Source: Dichetophora obliterata
Lineage: Eukaryota > Arthropoda > Insecta > Diptera > Sciomyzidae
Assembly: GCA_963920525.1 (NCBI GenBank)
Contig: OY986435.1
Span: 98,970,115-99,034,114 of the forward strand
Reading direction: 5' to 3'
Length of the DNA stretch: 64,000 nucleotides
A program made the translations under genes and the position numbers. The notes under the pieces are model-generated. The model made no database searches and had not been told where the DNA came from. It saw only the letters and a program-made list of their open reading frames with translations. Below are positions 44,591 through 54,099 of this stretch, in pieces. Every line of letters starts with the position of its first letter. Position 1 is the stretch's first letter.

Positions 44591-46587
44591 TACTAGTTGG
44601 AGTCGTACTAGTTGGAGCAAAAACAAAGGTCGCTCCCCTAAAAATACTGTCCATACCCCGTTTGGAATTAGTAGCTGCAGTACTTGGTGTAAGACTGGCA
44701 AAAACTATTAAAGAAAACCACAGCGTAATAATTTCAAATATACATTATTGGAGCGATTCAAAAGTAGTTCTTGCTTGGATTCACTCAAACAAAAAGTTAA
44801 CCCAATTAGTTTCATTTAGAGTTAGCGAAATTCATGAAAATTCTAACGCAAATGACTTGCGCTATATTCCTACAAATAAAAATATAGCTGATCTTGCGAC
44901 CAAATTGCGTGACAAAACTGACCTCTCTTTAGATATTAATTGGTTTGCAGCACCGTTGTTCTTAAAAGAAAAGGAAGACAATTGGCCGTTATCATCAGAC
45001 TTGATGTTAGATCAATGCTTAGAAGAAGATTTAAAAGAAGGATTCATGGCTCACCACGCTGAAGTTGACAGTGTCATAGAATTTAATCGCTTCAGCTATT
45101 GGGATCGTTTCCTTAGAACCACTGCGTACGTTAAACGATATTTAATTATTAAGAAAGCTTCAGCTAGAACACCCAATGATATAAAAGGTTCATTGTCAGC
45201 TGCAGAACTAAAACAAGCGGAAGAAACATTAATAAACGAAGCTCAAAAGCAAGCATATTACACCGAGATTGATCAGCTAAAACAAAACAAATACTTATCT
45301 AAACATAGTTCTCTACATAAGTTAACACCCTTTATAGATGAATGCGGTCTATTAAGAATCCAAGGACGTATTAGGGAGGCTGAAAATTGTGAATTTGACA
45401 CCAAATATCCGGTTATTTTACCACCCCACCACCATGTAACTATGCTCATAGTCAGCCGCGCGCATCGACGATGTCAACATAACTTCAATGAAACCGTAGT
45501 AACTTTGATTCGAAAACGCTTTTATATCCCACGCTTGCGTCGTCTTGTAAGTAAAGTGAAGCAAAATTGCCCTCTTTGCCGTATTCGCTCCGCCAAGCCT
45601 CAAGTGCCTCCAATGGCTCCACTACCATCTGCACGTTTAACAAGCTATAGCCCACCATTTACTTTTACCGGCGTTGATCTCTTTGGACCACTGATCGTCA
45701 CTGTCCGTCGCCGACCAGAAAAAAGGTGGGGAGTAATTTTTACTTGTTTAAGTGTACGCTGCATTCATTTAGAGATTACTTCAACTCTTTCTATCGATGG
45801 GATTTTGCTTTGCTTACGCAACTTCGTCAATCACCGTGGGCATCCAAGAGAATTGTTTTGCGATAGAGGAACCAATTTTATTGGCGCTGAAAAGGTTTTA
45901 CGAAAACAAATGCAAGACGTCGATTTTGACCGCATAGTTAAAGAAACTACTAAAACTACTATGCAATTGAAGTTCAATCCTCCCTCGTCACCACATATGG
46001 GAGGTGCATGGGAGCGCCTCATACGTTCAGTTAAGCTGGCGCTTTATGTTATGATTTCGCCGCATCGAAATCCTTCACCGGAATTGTTGCAGAGTGCGCT
46101 TATAGAAATTGAATATATAATTAATTCACGCCCATTCACCTATGTACCAATTGATAGCACAGAAGCAGAACCTCTAACTACAAATAGTTTTCTGTTTGGA
46201 AGTGCAGATGGCTCAAAAGTTTTAGGTCAACCAACAGATGACGCAATTGCGCTAAAATATCACTGGAAGATTGCCCAGCAAATAGCGCAGCGCTTTTGGA
46301 AGAAATGGATAACTGAATACCTGCCTAAGCTTACTCGAAGAACAAAATGGTTTGCAGCTGCAAGGGAGCTACAAGTAGGAGACCTCGTTGTAATCGTCGA
46401 TGAAGGGTGTAAGCAGAGACGATGGCCAAAGGGTCGAGTAATAAACACAATTGCGTCAAAAAATGGTCACATTCGCAAGGCCATTGTTCAAACCACCGAA
46501 GGTATCTATGAACGACCAGCTGCAAAACTAGCAATTATAGACGTTGCTCCTCAAGTGGTTTACTGTGGTCAACGGGGGGTGGTATAA
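44591..46587 (+). pseudogene. BEL RNase H - integrase C-terminal polyprotein
   Basis: The segment from 44662 to TAA at 46587 is uninterrupted (641 codons). It starts inside the RT/RNase H connection (PRLELVAAVLG). RNase H is recognisable by YWSDSKVVLAW and IADLATK. The integrase zinc-binding HHCC motif follows (HRRCQHN then CPLC, about residues 270-310). The DDE core has GVDLFGP, FCDRGTNF and GGAWERLIRSVK, so all three catalytic acids are present. The last ~120 residues, with LKYHW, WPKGRV and RPAAKLA, form the BEL-specific C-terminal domain. This is by far the best preserved gene of the element. It cannot be expressed as normal polyprotein because upstream RT is deleted, so I class it as a pseudogene despite the open frame. 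Confidence 0.9.
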
Positions 46588-47019
46588 AAATAAGTGGCAA
46601 CGTCTCTCCACCTGTCACACCATTACTCCGTTAACATCACGCAACGTTAATGGAAAAACAAAAAGTCAGCTAGCAAAAACACAAATGAAGAAAAAGAAGA
46701 AAATAACATCGTACTGAGCGGCATCATAAAATAAATCGCTGAAGACTTCTTCTTGACTAAGTCAGTTCTTAAAATTACTTGCGCCTTTAACATTTAATTT
46801 TTTTAAATTATTTCTAACTAAACTGAATATTTGATTTAACTTTTGATGTATCGGAGCTTATGACTTCACCGTCTCAAAATCACCGTCTCTCATTAATAAT
46901 TGTATTTTCATTTAGAATATTTTGAACGCCATTATTAAAAGCAAATTTAATAATCGTTGAAAATAGTTTTATATATTCAACAAAGCGTTTAACAAAAAGG
47001 TTTTGGAATACAAATAACA
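46583..47019 (+). repeat. BEL 3' LTR (437 bp)
   Basis: Begins TATAAAAATAAGTGG (TGT changed to TAT) directly after the purine tract and ends TACAAATAACA. Polyprotein codons up to 46587 overlap its first bases. Confidence 0.88.
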
Positions 47020-48268
47020 AGAATATTATACAGATGTGGAGCGAGAATAACCCCTTGTGGAACTCCACATTTGATTGCCCCAAGGCCTGACAAGGCTTGA
47101 CCAAATTGCGTGATAAAAGTTCGATTATCTAAGAAGTTTTTCAGAATTTTGATTAAAAATGGGTCAAAACCAATTTGTTTTAATTTATAAATTAAGCCCT
47201 TGTGAAAAGCATGATCGAAAGCTTTTTCGATGTCAAGTGGAACCGCCACCGTGCATTTTTTATTTCTTAAATTAGTGTTCACATCACTGTGAATTTTGAA
47301 AAGAGCATGTACGATGGAGTGGCCCTGTATGAAACCAAATTATCGATCAGGGATGAATTCATAGCTAAGATTAGCTTCTAATTTTTCTTTAATAATTTTT
47401 TCAAATAATTTGCCAATGTTAGAAAGGAGAGAGATAGGTCTAAAATTGTTTACTTCGAATATATTGCGTTTCTTTTGAATCGGAATGATTTTTGCAAATT
47501 TCCAGGCATCTGGAAAGTATCCGTTGTTTAAACAGTTATTTAAAATAACACAAAGGCTGAAGTTTTTTTAAAATGAAATTAGAAACTTGATCAGGACCTG
47601 AAGATTTTTTTTTATTTAAACGCTTTACTAATGTTGCAATGAAAGTAGGATTCGTAAAGTGATACGAATTTTGATTGTTTAGCGCGCTAAAATTATTTGA
47701 AAAATTATAAATTGAGGGAGCAAGATTGTTTAAAGTACTATCAATCGTTTGATTTATTATTGAGATGTTCGCATCATCTGGAATGTTTTCCTCATATATA
47801 TTGTTGAAGTGAGTTTAAAAGGTGTCACACATCAACTGAGCGTCATATATTGATTGATTATTAAATATAATTTTATTGCAAAACTTGTTTTTTTTTTAGT
47901 TAATAATGTTTTAGAGTTCTTAGTGCCGGGTTAAGTTTTTTTAATTCGCGCAGCTAAAAGAGCCGCCTGATGTTTTGCCACTTGGCTTTTAATCATTATA
48001 TTTAACAGCTTAATTTGTAGAGAGAGGAGTTTGTACTCTTCATTACATCTATTAAAATGTCTGTGAAAGACTAGTTTAAAGAGGTTTTTAATGTTGTCTG
48101 GGTGATTGAATCTATGATCTTTGATCGGGCGATGCGATGCATGCGAGTTTACTGTGTTATTTATATTTGTTCCAAAGGAATCAATAGAACCATCAATTTC
48201 GCAGTTTGATAAATTTATCGTGGATAACGGTATTGACTCAATAAGGATTTCTTGCAAATAGGATTTAA
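47020..48268 (-). pseudogene. Non-LTR reverse transcriptase, N-terminal half and linker
   Basis: From the piggyBac junction (48268) the minus frame encodes a basic Leu-rich linker (VKSYLQEILIESIPL to ALLAARIKKT) down to 47931. The next stretch is broken by frameshifts but shows KKSSGPDQVSNFILKKL, then PDAWK-like and SNIGKLFEKI-like words. From 47282 a clean frame gives TVAVPLDIEKAFDHAFHKGL (first palm Asp), NRTFITQFG and GVPQGVILAPHLYNIL. That frame ends exactly at the BEL target duplication and continues at 41623. Confidence 0.8.
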
Positions 48269-50674
48269 CCCTCATCGGTCCCTCGAGAAATATATCTAAT
48301 CGGTACCATTGTATGCGCGCGCATATACATATATTTTTAATTGTAAAAAAGCTAAAAAAAATTAACAACCATTTATGTTTTGTGATTTTTTATGTTTATT
48401 ACATTTTTTACTATCATATTAATACATTTGAATTTCATAAAGGTAGATTTAGAATGAAATTAATTAGAATATTACATATATTAGAAAAAAAATTGCATTT
48501 TTAACTTTTGTCAATTATTTGTACATTTTTCGCATAAATTGAAATTATGTTCAGCACAAATGAAATTTATACACTTTTCACAGCGTGTAGCAAAAAGATT
48601 TTTGTTATTCTTATATGTGCAGATGTAGCATCGGCCTCGTTTTGATGTACTTGGTAAATGGCGAATCTCCCGAATTCTTTGAATAGCACTGGAAGCATCA
48701 TTACTTTGAGGTTGTTTTTTACGTTTAGTGATCTGTTTTTCAACGATATTCAATCCAAGCGCCTCGATAAAAAGGCGACGACGAATATTATGGTTCGTTT
48801 TAGAATTTTTCCAATTCGGGAGCAATGCAATGAACGTCACGAATGCATTCAACGCACTAACATCAAGCATGTTACAAAATACTGCCATTGGCCACCGATT
48901 GACTTTTCAATCTATAGCCACCATTTGATCCATAGTATCAACTCCACTCTTGGTTTTGTTGTAGTCTTCAATGATGTTAGGTTTCTTCTTTTCACTATTC
49001 TTATTTATGCTGACAACATTGTGGTATGTACTGAGCAATGTCACAAATCGGTACCGGCGAGGAACATATGACAACATAACTGCTTGCAATTTATGTTCAT
49101 ATACAACTTCTGTATGATAAATTGGCTTTTGACGCATGTCGAGTAGAACTGAAGGAATTTCAGTCTTATTTTTCCTTATTGTTCCCAAAATAGTCATGCG
49201 ATTCTTATGTAAATCTTCTGCCAATTCATAAGAAGTGAAATAGTTGTCACACGTTACATTTCTGTCAGAAAGTCCTTCCACCAAATCCAAAACAACACGC
49301 CGTCCGAGATTACGTTCAGGAGTGGTATTACGATTCCGACCAACATAAATTTGTGTGTTGTATGCATAGCAGCTTTTTGAGTCGCATAGCACTCAAATTT
49401 TGATGCCATATTTCGCCGGCTTGGATGGAATATACTGACGAAACGGACATCGCCCACTATACGGAACTAACTGTTCATCTACGGTAATGTTTTTTCCTGG
49501 TTTGTATACAACTTTCAAATTATGATTACATTTATCGTATACATTTGGAATCGGTACCAATTTGTCACGTACAAAAGTACTTGTAGATGCAGTGTTGGCC
49601 ATACGTTGTTCGCGGTCATCAAATCGAATGCAACCATGGATACGCTTGAACATTTTCAAAGACATTTCTGCTCTAAATATTGGCCGACCAGTTTCGTCAT
49701 TCCACAGTTTAATGACACATTCACCGTTTGACCGATACACACCAGAAAGCAGCAACAATCCAAAGTATGCGTGCAGAGTGTCCAAATCAATGTTTTCCCA
49801 ATCGTCTTTGTACTTGCGCACACCATATAAATTCGTCATGTTCAAAATAATATTTTCAACCGGTTCAAGGAACATGTGAAATGCAGACGAAACATCAACT
49901 ATAGTAGCAGCTGCTAATGCTTTTGGACCTGAATTATAACAAAAATTAAACATATAATGAACATGACCCATTACAAAGAGGGTATGTTTTTACCTGAAGT
50001 GAAATTTTCTGCACGTCGAAATGAATTTCTTCGATTTATTTCAAATGGTTGCGATGAATATTCAATTTTTCTTATTTTTTTTTTAAATATTTATTTTCAA
50101 GATTTGCTGCATTTTCTTCTGTTAAATTTTGCTCAAGTGGCTCAATGTCGTCTTCATCCGAATGCACGCTAACTTCACTTTCATCATTCTCCTCGTCTGA
50201 TAATGCAAAATCATCTTCACTATTGCACGGAGATTCGCCCGCTTCGCTTTCCAAATCAAAATCCATTTCTAGTTCATCTCGCTGCCTTCTTTCACGTCCA
50301 TTTTTTATCAAATACTTCGAAACACAACCAAAAATCAAATAAATGCGCAAACAAACTTCACTTATGTGTGTTCCAGAACAAACTGAATTTCATAAAACGA
50401 AAAATAAGAGCGTGCTATAAATCCACACACAAAAATAAGCGGCAATTCCAGGTACCTGCTTATGTGTATGCGCGCACATACACAGGGACCGATTCGTAAC
50501 TATAACTGCACAGGCAAATACAGTAAGGGTACAAATTCAAAAACGTTTTTTTGGTTGTTCAGACAAAATAATTCTACTTTGCAAAATACAAGGTCATTCC
50601 GCTGAACCGTTTTTATTTTATTCAAGGTTAAAGATCAAAATTGTATGCGTGCGCATACAGGTGACCGATGAGGG
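48269..50674 (-). mobile_element. piggyBac-type DNA transposon
   Basis: Inverted ends CCCTCATCGGTC at 48269 and 50674 are flanked by TTAA on the left (48265-48268) and CTAA on the right (50675-50678). That is the expected TTAA duplication with one change. Subterminal inverted words TATGCGCGCGCATA (about 48312) and TATGCGTGCGCATAC (about 50645), plus TATGCGCGCACATAC (about 50467), may be transposase-binding sites. The size, 2.4 kb, matches full-length piggyBac relatives. Confidence 0.93.
48511..50266 (-). pseudogene. piggyBac transposase (near intact, two nonsense codons)
   Basis: The likely start is ATG at 50264-50266, MDFDLESEAGES, opening an acidic N-terminal domain. A frame break lies in or next to the poly-T run at 50072-50090. 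A 65-bp GT-AG intron (49929-49993) joins RRAENFTS to GPKALAAA. The catalytic core has all three aspartates: TVDEQLVPYSG, VTCDNYFTS and KSGVDTMDQM. A TGA stop after KYGIKI (49393-49395) probably replaces Trp, because the frame continues VLCDSK. A second TGA lies after MVAID (48907-48909). The C-terminal cysteine-rich zinc domain is intact (CYICTY, RCEKC, CAEHNFNLCEKC). The family length is about 560-600 residues, and the sum here fits. Confidence 0.9.
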
Positions 50675-51130
50675 CTAAAGTCATTCCAAACAATTCCAGT
50701 TAGCGACGTATAGTGCCTTTGAGCCTGAGCTGACATAAATGTGTTTTCAAAATTAATACTTAGTTTAAGAGGAAAATTATCTGATGGTAAACTTGAAATG
50801 GAAAAAATTTTTATTAATCACTTCAACTATGTTTGAGCTCAAAAGAAAGTGGTCCAAGAAAGAACTACCTCTTGGAAGAGATGGTAAGCTTGCACAGATT
50901 CTTCAAAAATTTAAAGATTCATCTTGGAGTCAGTTATAAAAGATTTTACCGTTGGAATTTTCTTGGGTGTCACCCCAGCCGCTGTGTTTGGCATTAAAGT
51001 CACCACCAATGCATGTGGCAAAAAAACTATCTGAAAAATGTTTAATGGCTGCTAAGCCTAAAATTATTGTAGCCTGGGGGCAATTACACGGAAGATATAA
51101 ACTACCCAATAAAATTTTTCTCATTATCTC
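50675..51130 (-). pseudogene. Non-LTR AP-type endonuclease segment
   Basis: The clean frame 51124-50930 reads LLGSLYLPCN, then IGGDFNAKHSGWGDTQENSNG. GDFNAKHSGWG is the diagnostic catalytic block of retrotransposon APE endonucleases. The rest down to the piggyBac insertion is degraded. It lies between ORF1 and the RT half, as expected for ORF2's N-terminus. Confidence 0.8.
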
Positions 51131-51366
51131 GTTGATTTTAATTTCAATGAAGATAAAACAGTTTGGAAAATAGACATTCGGTATATAAAATGATGTAAAT
51201 TTTATATTTTTACCAACTGCAACTGCAAAATCAAGAAAGCTATGTCAATATTGTTGTCCCTCAAAATATGAAGCAAATCAATTCTCCTGCTTGTGTCGAC
51301 TAGCGACCCTACATTGAAAGAAAGAAGGTAAAGTTTTTTATGGACCATAAAACGCTTCAACCTCTT

Positions 51367-52195
51367 TTAGAAGTAAATTGTATTAAATTTTGGCTTTTTT
51401 TTATCCATGGATCTGAAGGAGCTAAGAAAACTTTGAATTCTATCTTCAAGAGTTGGTCGGTAACTTTCTTCAAAGAAACTGGCAATATTTAAAAATTCTT
51501 CGATTATGCTAGACTTTTTATTAATATATGGCTCAGTGGTCTGGTTTACCATTGGCTGTTTGGAGAGACTTGCAAATGATTTATTTGCCGCAAAATTATT
51601 TGCTGCGAGTGAAGAGTTAACCATTTTATTCGCTATTGTCTTCCTCTCTCTCGCCAAATGTGCAGAGGCAACCAATTTGCTTCTGTATTCTTTTAAGGAG
51701 GGGCAACCCCTGTAATTTGCAGGGTGGCCCTGTTTCTTGCAGTTTAAACAGAATGGCAGCTCTGTGATATCGACACTCACCCGGTGCGTGTGCGCTACTG
51801 AATTTTACACAAACAAACTTGCGTATGCAATTTTTGGCAATGTGCCCCTACCTCTGGCATCTTTTGCATTGCACTTCTTTTAAGTTAGCTCTTGGTGCCT
51901 CCCAAGAGATAACCTGATTTAGAATGAAATTAATTTTGTTTAACTCCCCTACCTTGTTACCTGGAACAAGCGTGACAACGTAAAGGCTCGTGTCGTAGCC
52001 ATTTTTGATTGACGACGCTGTTTGAATTTTTTCTATATTTTCAATTGCGCCGGGAGAAATCGTGTCCAACTCGTTTCTAATCTCTTCCACGTCGGAGATA
52101 AAACATAAACCTTTAAGTATTTTTTTACTTTTTTTTATTTGAAGTGGGGTAAATGTGTAGGACTCTACATTTTTGTTTTTTAAAATTGTCATCAT
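51367..52195 (-). pseudogene. Non-LTR ORF1 (gag-like) protein in two frames
   Basis: Frame one (52195-51848) starts MMTILKNKNVESYTFTPLQ and has KKILKGLCFISDVEEIRNEL, typical of the RRM-like/'pre-C2HC' part of Jockey and I ORF1. It runs to CKRCQR. Frame two (51780-51367) has LPFCLNCKKQGHPANYRGCP, a CCHC zinc knuckle followed by KEY, as in the family. A frameshift or short loss between 51847 and 51781 separates the two. The product would bind element RNA for packaging. Confidence 0.75.
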
Positions 52196-52850
52196 TTCTT
52201 GATGAATATTAACGTCTTTAAAGAATATTTTGCTCTTATATTTGGAAGAATTTTTAATTTTGAAATCAATTTTAGGGCTTTTATTTTAAGGCTTTTAATA
52301 AGACTATTCATATCAACATTATATAGAAATATCGGTGGGCAGTACCCGCTAGACCTGGTACCCGAGTTTTTTGCAGCACTATTAGCATTTTTTGCATTAT
52401 CGCTTGGTATACTATTTACAAAATTATTAAAGTTTATTTCAATATCACTTAAAATAGCAAAACTATTTTGAAAGCTGTTATCCGTATAAGTTGAACTTTG
52501 TGGCTGCTCCCTCGGTTAGACATAGGAGTCGCCTTCATGGCCACCATTTATTCTTGGCCTTTTTTTTCCCACCAATGTGTACGGTATATCGTCACACCGC
52601 CATCTCTCGCTGTGTTTAAATGAAGTAAATTTACTGCTGCCTCAACTGTTCCCGGTGAAGGAGCTGTGAAATTGTTCACATCGACGTCGTCCATAACCTC
52701 ACAAAATTGTACTTTGTCGGGTGGCTTCTTTAAATCCTCCAAAGGGATGTTTTTGTTAGACGTATTTATCAGCTGTGTATAAAAATACTTTTTGCTGCTA
52801 CTAATTTAGTATTCACGGTCAAGATGTTTTATCTTTCCAAAATTAAAACC
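52196..52850 (-). other. 5' region of the non-LTR element
   Basis: A minus-strand frame at 52742-52548 (MEDLKKPPDKVQFCEVMDDV) may be the ORF1 N-terminus or unrelated upstream sequence. It is separated from the RRM part by a degraded stretch with stops. The element's true 5' boundary could not be located. Confidence 0.35.
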
Positions 52851-52942
52851 GGACTACTTTTACAATATATGAAAAATTGTTGTTGCTTGACAGGGCTTGA
52901 TGTGTTATCGGTACGAACGTCAAACCGGAACTCCACCATAAC

Positions 52943-53846
52943 GCCCAACCAAAATAGACGAGACGACAGCATTTTGACGAACGTCTGCACTCGTTACGGA
53001 TGTTTACGGATTTAACCCAAAATTAAACGATTTGCACAACTCGTCTGAAACAGCTGATCAGTAGGCAATCGAGTATTATTTATTTATTTTGAATTTTGTA
53101 ATTTTTAATAAAGATTTGTGAAAAATGAGTGGAATAATGGCGAAGTTGAAACAAATTGATGAAAATAAAATAAAAACACACTCTGCACAGCTGTTGTTGA
53201 CGAGATGCTACGCTATCAGTTCGGTTCTTACGGAATAATACGTCTTGTCAAACTGTTTCGTTTAGTTTCGTTCAGTTACGTTTGCTCATTTTGGGTAACA
53301 ACATTAAAGGCCCAGTTATAATAGACGTAATGTAAACTAACGTAATGTTGTCAATTGTCATCGTGACGGGACTTAATGTAAGAAAACGTTGCAGCAATTA
53401 TAATAGGCAGTAGCCAGGCAGTTATTTGTCGTAAATAATTGCACGTACCCGTACAAGTTTAATTAAAACTTCGTCATCCATAGCTGTGGATATATAGAAC
53501 TATCACATTAATAACGAAAACTCAACAAAAAGCGTAGTTCAACAATATAAAATAGCGCAATAATCGAATCTAACCTCAATGTTTAGTTGTTCTTTGAACA
53601 GACGTAATGTAAAGTAACGTAGAAATCGAAATCCAACGGATCCTTACGTCCCGTTACATTACGTTACGTTTATTATAATCACTTGTATAAGAAAGTGTTG
53701 TTTGAAACAATAAGTGAAAGAACACACTGCTGAATTGACATTAGACCACATTACGTTACGTCTATTATAACTGGGCCTTAATATGTATTTAACCGAACAC
53801 TTACGTTTTTACTCGTTACGGAGCAAAACGTCAATTTTGGTTGGGC
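52943..53846. mobile_element. 904-bp TIR element containing a nested MITE
   Basis: GCCCAACCAAAATAGACG at 52943 is inverted as CGTCAATTTTGGTTGGGC ending at 53846. The ACTCGTTACGGA word also appears at both ends (52989 and 53811). A second TIR pair at 53308-53777 lies inside. No coding capacity. Confidence 0.65.
53308..53777. mobile_element. Nested MITE (GGCCCAGTTATAATAGACG ends)
   Basis: GGCCCAGTTATAATAGACGT and its inverse ACGTCTATTATAACTGGGCC bound the unit, with TTAA on both outer sides (53304-53307 and 53778-53781). Internal words TTACATTACGTTACG repeat in both orientations. TTAA could be a piggyBac-type target duplication, but the ends are not piggyBac-like, and TAA/TTA would fit Harbinger equally well. 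Confidence 0.7.
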
Positions 53847-54099
53847 CTATAGAAATAAAAGATAAGGAAATGGTGTTCTACTCACACACACTATACGTGT
53901 AAAGAAAAATTTTTCGTCAATAGAGGAAGCGAGATAGAGCGTCATTTTTTGACATAAGCCCTTGCGAGCAAAACAAATGGCGAAAAAAAATTGTTTCCCG
54001 CCATTTGAGAGCTAGAGCTTCTGTCAAAACACAAGTTCTGCTTCATGAGCGCATTCATTTTTTAGGGTGGCAAATAAGAGGGCCTCAAATTTTCTTTTT

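Larger units (their letters stand above)
41624..47019 (+). mobile_element. BEL/Pao LTR retrotransposon
   Basis: Two LTRs (41624-41954 and 46583-47019) begin TGT/TAT and end ACA, flanked by the 5-bp duplication AGAAT (41619-41623 and 47020-47024). The plus-strand interior has, in order, a PHD finger, gag (DUF1759 type), CCHC-like knuckles, an aspartic protease (DUF1758), RT, RNase H and integrase. This is the BEL/Pao order. A purine-rich tract AACGGGGGGTGG precedes the 3' LTR. The RT palm is deleted and there are several stops upstream, whereas the last 1.9 kb is open. The element is dead but fairly young: the LTRs are very similar apart from one ~106-bp indel. Confidence 0.92.
40213..52850 (-). 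mobile_element. Jockey/I-type non-LTR retrotransposon, split by two later insertions
   Basis: Reading leftward on the minus strand gives a 5' region (about 52850-52196), ORF1 with an RRM-like part and a CCHC knuckle (52195-51367), an AP endonuclease (51130-50675), a linker and RT N-terminal half (48268-47020), the RT C-terminal half (41623-40808), and a 3' UTR. The 3' end has AATAAATG followed by repeated GAATCT (40218-40242), a typical short-repeat tail. A piggyBac (48269-50674) and a BEL element (41624-47019) interrupt it, each with a target duplication. Without them it is about 4.8 kb, close to full length. It is inactive, with stops and frameshifts throughout. The 5' limit is approximate. 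Confidence 0.85.

Noticed and set aside
48269..50674. Domesticated piggyBac (PGBD-like host gene)
   Set aside because: It has its own terminal repeats, target duplication and nonsense codons, so it is a decaying transposon rather than a host gene.
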